From: CAMFTQ01 sp051881615
Lineage (GTDB): Bacteria; Bacillota; Clostridia; Oscillospirales; Acutalibacteraceae
Assembly (NCBI GenBank): GCA_051881615.1
Contig: JBJEQF010000035.1
Location: 1 to 64,000 of the forward strand
DNA length: 64,000 bases
Direction: 5' to 3'
The position numbers and the translations under genes are program-made. A model generated the notes under the pieces. It was not told the origin of the DNA, did not search any database, and saw only the letters and a list, made by a program, of their open reading frames with translations. The number at the start of each line of letters is the position of its first letter. Within the stretch, counting starts at the first letter, position 1. Shown here in pieces: positions 61,498-64,000 of the stretch.

Positions 61498-64000
61498 TCA
61501 GATTAACTCACCGATTTTATAGCCTGTTTCAATATTAGCAACAAACTTCTGAATTGCTGTTGCGTCATTAACGTTAGCCTTACCGTCGCCGTTTACGTCG
61601 GCTGCCTTAAACTGTGCATCGCTAAGTGTTACTATAGAAGCTGCAGCTCTTTGAATTTCTGTTGCGTCCTTAATGTTAACCTTACCGTTTACGTCAACAT
61701 CACCAAGCATTACGCTGACCTGCGGCTCTGTCGGAACAGATGGATTTGTCGGAGCTGTAGGCTGTGTTTGAACAGGATCTGCTGTTGTAGGCTCTGTTTC
61801 TGACGGTTCTGTTGTAACAGGAGCTGCTGTTGTAGGCTGTGTTTCAACAGGATCTGTTATTGGCTGAGTTGCCGGCAGAGTTGTTGGCTGTGTTTCCGGC
61901 GGAGTTGTTGTTGGCTGAGTTGCCGGCAGAGTGGTTGTTGGCTGAGTTTCAACAGGATCTGTTGATGGCTGAGTTGCCGGCAGAGTGGTTGTTGGCTGAG
62001 TTGCCGGCGGAGTGGTTGTCGGCTGTGTTGCCGGCAGAGTGGTTGTCGGCTGAGTTTCAGTCGGATCTGTTGATGGCTGAGTTGCCGGCGGAGTGGTTGT
62101 TGGCTCTGTTGCCGGCAGAGTGGTTGTCGGCTCTGTTGCCGGCAGAGTGGTTGTCGGCTGAGTTGCCGGCAGAGTGGTTGTTGGCTGAGTTGTTGGCGGA
62201 TTTGTTGTAGGCGGAATATAGCTTGTTATATCGCCGTTTGACATATTGTATGAATATGTTTCAGACAACAGACCCTTTCTCTCAACATCAACCTTGATTA
62301 CGGATGAATCTGTGAGAGCAGTTGCCTCAACTGTAAATTCGCCTGTGATTTCATCTGAATGTGTTTTGTAGGACTTGCCGTTCACTGTTACTGTGATGTC
62401 TGCGTCCTGAACTGCAACACCAACTATTGTAGTTTTGCCCTTAACAGCATATGAAAGACCTGCATTTGCAAGCACGAGTTTTGATTTTGCATTTATAAGC
62501 GACTCAAATGTGCTTTCAACAAGCGCTTCGTCTGCAACACCCTCGCCCTGTGCGATGAGCTCATTGACTGTTGTCATAACAGCAGAAACATTGTTCCAGC
62601 TTGTGGCAGTATAGTCGCTTGATGTCATTGCAAGTACTTCTCTTGCCTCTTTCTTGAGAGTCTGGAATTTTGAAAGAACAATCTCAGGCTTAGTGAGTTT
62701 ATAGGTTGTGCAGTCCTCGCTTGTTATTTCTATGCAGGAACCGTCGATAATACCTGTAATATCTTGGGTCCTTTTGCTGTCGCTGCCCGTACCTACGACT
62801 GCGCTAACCTTATCGTAGCCGTTTACTGTGCATATATAGTTGCCGTCAGCGTCCTTTTCTGTGAGTTTCATGCCCGGCCATCCGCCTGTCAGTACGCTAC
62901 CGTCGGCAGCCCAGACATAGAGATGATAGCTTGCCGAAGGGCTGTACGGCTTAATTGTGAATGTAACTGACTTTTCAGACGGATCGTCACCGCTTCCGCC
63001 CATAACCTTTGTCGCACCGTAATTGCCTGACGGAACTTCAAGATATGTATCTCCGTTGAGATTTTTGAAGTCTCCGCTCTTGTTGCTGTCGCTGCCGTTA
63101 TTGAGAACAACATTGTAGGTATCTGTTGTGTTAAGATCCATAACATAGTAGCCGTCGCTGTTCTTTTCTGTCATCTGTGTTCCCGGCCAAGAACCGCAAA
63201 GCGCTGTGTTTTCACCTGCCCAGGCATAAACATAAGGTGCGCTGTCGCTCTTTACATAGAGCTTTCCCGGCTGAGCAGGAACTGTAGAATCAGGATCGCT
63301 TGTTGTCGGCTCTTGTTCGCTATCAAACATCTTATAGAAGGATGCAACCGCTCTTGATGAACCCTTTTCGTTTGTAGCTTCGAGTGTGATTTTGATTGTG
63401 TCGCCCTCGTAAGCAGTTTTACCGATTTCAAAGGTTGAGCCGTTTGTAACAACGAACTTATTGCCGCCGTCGATTGAGCAGGTTGCGCTGTCACATTCCT
63501 CAAGTGATACCGTAACAGTCTGTGTACCCTTGAACTTTGGCTGGCCTTTTACGCTCATAATAGGTTTGCCGTCCGGCATCTGAATGAGAATTGTTCCGTT
63601 TTCACCGCTGTTAAATGTTACCTTGCCGTCTGTAACTATTGCAGATGACTGGTCATAGGTGTTCATAAGCATCTGACCGTCGCTCCATAATGTAGAAACA
63701 TCAATAGTTATATCTGCATTTGAAGAAGCAGCGATTACGGCTGCTACCTTGTCAGAAACACCGTTCTTGTCATATGTTCTTGCAAATGCAACGCCGTTTG
63801 TTGCAGTAAGCATTGTGTTGCTGCCTGCACCGACTGCAACATGGTCGTTACGGAACTGACCAACCTTCTGCCAATGAGCGAGAACAGTTTGGTCAAGGCT
63901 GTCCCAGTTCATATCACTGCGCAGTGAGTGACCGGAACCACCGGCGCCGTCAAAGGCTAAGCCATCAAACATCGGACGGTTTGATTCGTCACCGTAGTAA
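61498..64000 (-). CDS. Dockerin-bearing, starch-binding GH13 amylase, C-terminal part (5' end outside window)
   Basis: Open to the window edge; the visible part is about 830 residues. At the edge is the end of a GH13 catalytic barrel with YYGDESNRPM and HWQKVGQFRNDHVAVGAG, typical of alpha-amylases. Then come domain C, an Ig-like part, two starch-binding modules of CBM26 type (about 63265-62985 and 62970-62690; VYAWAGENTALCGSWPG, LYVWAADGSVLTGGWPG), a helical FIVAR-like segment, a Thr/Pro linker with PATQPTTTL-like repeats, and a type I dockerin with two calcium loops (DVNGKVNIKD, DVNGDGKANVND). It is a cell-surface or secreted starch degrader that docks to a cohesin scaffold. Confidence 0.92.
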   Translation of the reverse strand, partial: YYGDESNRPMFDGLAFDGAGGSGHSLRSDMNWDSLDQTVLAHWQKVGQFRNDHVAVGAGSNTMLTATNGVAFARTYDKNGVSDKVAAVIAASSNADITIDVSTLWSDGQMLMNTYDQSSAIVTDGKVTFNSGENGTILIQMPDGKPIMSVKGQPKFKGTQTVTVSLEECDSATCSIDGGNKFVVTNGSTFEIGKTAYEGDTIKITLEATNEKGSSRAVASFYKMFDSEQEPTTSDPDSTVPAQPGKLYVKSDSAPYVYAWAGENTALCGSWPGTQMTEKNSDGYYVMDLNTTDTYNVVLNNGSDSNKSGDFKNLNGDTYLEVPSGNYGATKVMGGSGDDPSEKSVTFTIKPYSPSASYHLYVWAADGSVLTGGWPGMKLTEKDADGNYICTVNGYDKVSAVVGTGSDSKRTQDITGIIDGSCIEITSEDCTTYKLTKPEIVLSKFQTLKKEAREVLAMTSSDYTATSWNNVSAVMTTVNELIAQGEGVADEALVESTFESLINAKSKLVLANAGLSYAVKGKTTIVGVAVQDADITVTVNGKSYKTHSDEITGEFTVEATALTDSSVIKVDVERKGLLSETYSYNMSNGDITSYIPPTTNPPTTQPTTTLPATQPTTTLPATEPTTTLPATEPTTTPPATQPSTDPTETQPTTTLPATQPTTTPPATQPTTTLPATQPSTDPVETQPTTTLPATQPTTTPPETQPTTLPATQPITDPVETQPTTAAPVTTEPSETEPTTADPVQTQPTAPTNPSVPTEPQVSVMLGDVDVNGKVNIKDATEIQRAAASIVTLSDAQFKAADVNGDGKANVNDATAIQKFVANIETGYKIGELI
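61745..62215 (-). repeat. Thr/Pro linker repeats inside the amylase gene
   Basis: A run of 24-30-base units encoding PATQPTTTL, PATEPTTTL and STDPTETQP-like blocks, about 15 in all. It is in-frame protein repeat and not a CRISPR array. Such linkers let the dockerin move freely from the catalytic part. The repeats make length changes by slippage likely. Confidence 0.85.

Noticed and set aside
61839..62210. Long plus-strand open frame with repeating LLAELPAEW-type residues
   Set aside because: It is the antisense shadow of the repeated Thr/Pro linker in the amylase gene.
61745..62215. Regular short repeats that might suggest a CRISPR array
   Set aside because: Units are 24-30 bases without unique spacers and encode an in-frame linker.

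Overview
The window looks like chromosomal DNA of a strictly anaerobic, low-GC Firmicute of the Ruminococcus type, probably near R. bromii. The right edge carries the 3' end of an amylase with two CBM26-like starch-binding modules, a long Thr/Pro linker and a type I dockerin, which is the build of an amylosome component. A class III ribonucleotide reductase, a class B sortase with an SPQTG-type substrate, a MurT/GatD pair and Gram-positive ribosome binding sites fit this. The organism call is inference. I saw no rRNA, tRNA or CRISPR array.

Layout. (1) 1-2.6 kb: a beta-class DNA methyltransferase, then a TfoX-N/GyrI-like gene pair whose possible third gene is cut by a decayed IS3-type transposase remnant. 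(2) 2.7-32.2 kb, minus strand: a surface-polysaccharide locus of about 30 genes that can be read from one good promoter at 32.25 kb. It holds dTDP-L-rhamnose synthesis (rfbA, B, D, C), a Wzm/Wzt-type ABC exporter, a Wzy/ligase-like membrane protein, many glycosyltransferases (a run of four fucosyltransferase-like genes), four hexapeptide acyltransferases and a decayed glf remnant. It also holds an unusual set: DmpG-like aldolase fusion, KdsB-like cytidylyltransferase, sialyltransferase-like enzyme, KdsC-like phosphatase and NanQ-like anomerase. (3) 32.4-36 kb: nrdR, a MITE-like repeat, then an LCP ligase, a class B sortase and a small sortase substrate. (4) 36.3-42.3 kb, plus strand: murT-gatD (catalytic residues apparently missing), recD2, an mreB-like gene and tspO. 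(5) 42.3-45.1 kb, minus strand: nrdD-nrdG with NrdR-box-like palindromes upstream; NrdD lacks its glycyl-radical motif. (6) 45.6-51.3 kb, plus strand: alr-polA-LMW phosphatase-rimI-tsaD. (7) 51.3-59.2 kb, minus strand: tepA-like, uppP, ftsK, ygiQ, an MBL hydrolase that seems to start at ATA, and mscL. (8) 59.4-64 kb: a CNNM/CorC protein, a CmpB-type membrane protein, a second MITE copy and the amylase.

How the genes connect. The aldolase could join pyruvate to a sugar aldehyde to give a 3-deoxy-2-ulosonate. The phosphatase and anomerase would process it, the KdsB-like enzyme would make the CMP-sugar, and the sialyltransferase-like enzyme would transfer it, giving a KDO/sialic-acid-like sugar without a PEP-dependent synthase in view. 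The LCP protein could then anchor the finished glycan to the wall. This pathway is a hypothesis built from family membership and gene order.
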